From Maribacter sp. (lineage in GTDB: Bacteria > Bacteroidota > Bacteroidia > Flavobacteriales > Flavobacteriaceae): a stretch of DNA of 15,234 nucleotides. Shown here one piece after another: positions 13,746 to 15,234 of this stretch. Positions within the stretch are counted from its first letter, which is position 1, and the number at the start of each line of letters is the position of its first letter. The notes beneath the pieces are model-generated. The model saw nothing but the letters and a program-made list of their open reading frames with translations, was not told the DNA's origin and did not search any database. A program made the translations under genes and the position numbers. The stretch covers positions 1-15,234 of the forward strand of contig JANQUX010000462.1 in assembly GCA_030730545.1 (NCBI GenBank), written 5' to 3'.

Positions 13746-14108
13746 ATGCACGTATTAACAGAACAAGAACTTCATAATTTGGCTATGAATATTGTTGGCA
13801 AACAGTTGGAGGAAGAAGGGTTTGAGTTTTTAGCCGTAAACAGTGAATTGCGTAAAAATCCGCAGTTTGTATGTACAAAAAATAAGAAGATGCGCTTTGT
13901 TGTGGTAAAGGCAATAGAATATCCTGGTGACCCGAAGGATATGGATTTCTTTATGTCTGACCTAACAAAAATGAAAGATCATGCGATTAAATTTGAGGCT
14001 ACTACCTTTTATGCTGGTGTAGGTTTGGTTAATGCAGCAGATCACAATTTGCCAGTTTATTTAGATGAAGAGTATATTGTTGATTATGACGGCTTAATAG
14101 AAATATGA
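13746..14108 (+). CDS. Small conserved Nqr-associated protein (often mislabelled 'NqrF'), function unknown
   Basis: This 120-residue soluble protein has no signal peptide or membrane helix. It resembles the small proteins that follow nqrF in many Flavobacteria and that are often named after NqrF through context only, since it has none of NqrF's FAD, NADH or 2Fe-2S motifs. The order is an N-terminal helix ending in VGKQLEEEGFEFLAVNS (17-33), a strand pair NPQFVCTKNKKMRFVVVKA (38-56), then a helix with FFMSDLTKMKDHA (68-80) and a C-terminal GVGLVNAADHNLPVYLDEEY (91-110). The helix plus strand-strand-V-x-K layout recalls PD-(D/E)xK nuclease-like folds with the acidic residues missing. This is inference only. 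It overlaps apbE by 4 bases (ATGA), so it is translationally coupled to the flavin transferase and may help Nqr maturation. Confidence 0.85.
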   Translation: MHVLTEQELHNLAMNIVGKQLEEEGFEFLAVNSELRKNPQFVCTKNKKMRFVVVKAIEYPGDPKDMDFFMSDLTKMKDHAIKFEATTFYAGVGLVNAADHNLPVYLDEEYIVDYDGLIEI

Positions 14109-15115
14109 AAAAGTATATTTATGTAGTTGCCGTATTAATAGGGCTAGTATATTCTTGTAAAGAAAATAAAGCTGAATTTCGTAATGAAAATACTGGTGGT
14201 GCTTTAGGCACTTCGTATAGTATTATTTCAATCTCTAGCGATGAATTAGATTTACAAAAAGATATTGACTCCGTATTTGCGGTAATCAACCATTCTTTAT
14301 CCACTTATATTCCCGACTCAGATATCTCTAGAATAAATAAGGGGGATAGTACTATAATGGTTGATAAGATGTTTCAAGAGGTATTTAATCTGTCTAAATC
14401 AATTCATAAAGAAACCAATGGCTTTTTTGACCCAACGGTTGGTACGCTTGTAAATGCATGGGGATTCGGACCTGAACGTCAAATTTCGATGGACAGTCTT
14501 AAAATAGATAGTTTGCTGAATTATGTAGGTTTGGATAAGATTACTTTGGATGATAGTAATCATATAGTAAAAATAAATTCTAATATCTACTTAGATTTTA
14601 ATGCTATTGCTAAGGGATATGCTATTGACAGACTTGCTGCTATGTTAGATGCTAATGGTATAGAAAACTATTTAATTGAAGTAGGAGGTGAGTTAGTAGC
14701 CAAAGGTAAGAATACCATAAAAGATAAATTTTGGGTGGTCGGTATCGATGACCCTGAAATGGAGGTAAATAGAGCTACCAAAATAGTAATTAATTTAAAT
14801 GATAGGGCATTAGCGTCTTCGGGTAATTACCGTAAGTTTAGGGTCGATGAGGAAACTGGTAAAAAGTATGTGCATACGATAAACCCTAAAACAGGTTATA
14901 CCCAAGCATCTAATACACTTGCTGTAACGATATTGGCAGATAACTGTGCTACCGCAGATGCTTATGCAACAGCGTTAATGGCAATGAATATAGAGGATGC
15001 TTTTAAGCTCGTTGAAGAAAATAAAAGGCTAGAAGCTTATATTATTTACTTAGATGAGAATGGTGATACGCAAGAGTTTTCGACTGAAGGGTTTAAAGCG
15101 CTTGTAGTGAAATAA
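14105..15115 (+). CDS. apbE: FAD:protein FMN transferase ApbE (lipoprotein)
   Basis: This 336-residue periplasmic enzyme transfers FMN from FAD to a threonine in target proteins, using Mg2+. A lipoprotein signal ends in LVYSC, with Cys18 as the lipidated residue. Motifs in order are GGALGTSYSI (31-40), FDPTVGTLVNAWGFGP (108-123), DFNAIAKGYAID (164-175), EVGGELVAKG (192-201), ASSGNYRKF (237-245), HTINPKTGY (257-265) and the metal-binding CATADAYATALMAM (281-294). Length is normal. Its likely substrates are NqrB Thr227 and NqrC Thr223 of the same locus. It starts within the stop codon of the preceding gene (ATGA overlap) and ends with no gap before the convergent gene. Confidence 0.96.
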   Translation: MKKYIYVVAVLIGLVYSCKENKAEFRNENTGGALGTSYSIISISSDELDLQKDIDSVFAVINHSLSTYIPDSDISRINKGDSTIMVDKMFQEVFNLSKSIHKETNGFFDPTVGTLVNAWGFGPERQISMDSLKIDSLLNYVGLDKITLDDSNHIVKINSNIYLDFNAIAKGYAIDRLAAMLDANGIENYLIEVGGELVAKGKNTIKDKFWVVGIDDPEMEVNRATKIVINLNDRALASSGNYRKFRVDEETGKKYVHTINPKTGYTQASNTLAVTILADNCATADAYATALMAMNIEDAFKLVEENKRLEAYIIYLDENGDTQEFSTEGFKALVVK

Positions 15116-15234
15116 CTATTTTTTTACGAACGGAATTATCTCTCCAGGAGCTAAGCGATATCTATTGATGTTTTCTTGGCTCATTAGCTTTGTAAAATCT
15201 ATTTCTTCTACCGTAAAACCGATACCTCTTAGTT
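15116..15234 (-). CDS. C-terminal fragment of an unidentified protein
   Basis: A minus-strand frame enters from the right edge and ends at TAG 15118-15116, giving the last 38 or so residues of a protein. The fragment reads GIGFTVEEIDFTKLMSQE and ends with LAPGEIIPFVKK. It is hydrophilic and has no membrane segment. I do not recognise the family from so short a tail. That it is a true gene is supported by uninterrupted, protein-like composition up to the window edge and by the way its stop abuts the stop of the convergent apbE without any spacer. Confidence 0.6.
   Translation of the reverse strand, partial: LRGIGFTVEEIDFTKLMSQENINRYRLAPGEIIPFVKK

Noticed and set aside
13746..14108. Reading this gene as a second Na+-NQR subunit F
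   Set aside because: The complete NqrF with FAD, NADH and 2Fe-2S motifs is at 12366-13673. This 120-residue protein has none of those motifs, so the name would come only from its position.
1..15234. tRNA, rRNA, CRISPR, insertion sequence or prophage genes
   Set aside because: I found no tRNA-like cloverleaf, no regularly spaced repeats, no transposase or integrase motifs, and no terminal inverted repeats with target duplications.

Overview
The window looks like chromosomal DNA of a marine flavobacterium (Bacteroidota, Flavobacteriaceae; a Maribacter/Zobellia-like genus would fit, but the genus is a guess). The grounds are low G+C, promoter elements resembling the Bacteroidota TTTG / TAnnTTTG consensus, a type IX secretion 'plug' protein, short Ala-Gln-ended signal peptides, and a Na+-pumping NADH:quinone reductase operon carrying the small extra gene usual in Flavobacteria. 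I see no mobile elements, RNA genes, CRISPR arrays or phage genes.

Left part (1-7390). A class I PLP aminotransferase, cut off by the window edge, lies downstream of a membrane fatty acid desaturase on the minus strand. Diverging from the desaturase is rsmG (16S rRNA methyltransferase). The 303-base gap 1977-2279 holds a candidate 38-codon minus-strand gene with a promoter-like element and a strong bidirectional terminator. Then come, all on the minus strand, an exported DinB/YfiT-like protein, pruA (proline catabolism) with its own terminator and promoter-like element, and a tight trio of apaG, a DUF3667 zinc-ribbon membrane protein and the type IX secretion plug protein. The trio is transcribed in the order plug, DUF3667, apaG.

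Right part (7391-15234). A divergent 152-base gap with a good TAnnTTTG element opens the plus-strand operon nqrABCDEF, with gaps of 1-21 bases. It encodes the six-subunit respiratory Na+ pump. After nqrF there is an intrinsic terminator. Sixteen bases beyond it come a 120-residue uncharacterised protein and apbE, which overlap by four bases. ApbE is the periplasmic lipoprotein that attaches FMN covalently to NqrB and NqrC, so the locus encodes both the pump and its maturation enzyme. The hairpin between the two parts suggests that the maturation genes are expressed at a lower, readthrough-dependent level. A convergent gene of unknown function, cut off by the window edge, abuts apbE with no gap.

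Most of the window is well-understood housekeeping DNA. The points most worth a second look are the 120-residue protein between nqrF and apbE (possibly a degenerate nuclease-like fold), the terminator placed before it, the acidic C-terminal tail on NqrE, the SGET flavinylation motif of NqrB, the unannotated small gene at 1986-2102, and small inverted or direct repeats inside promoter-like regions.
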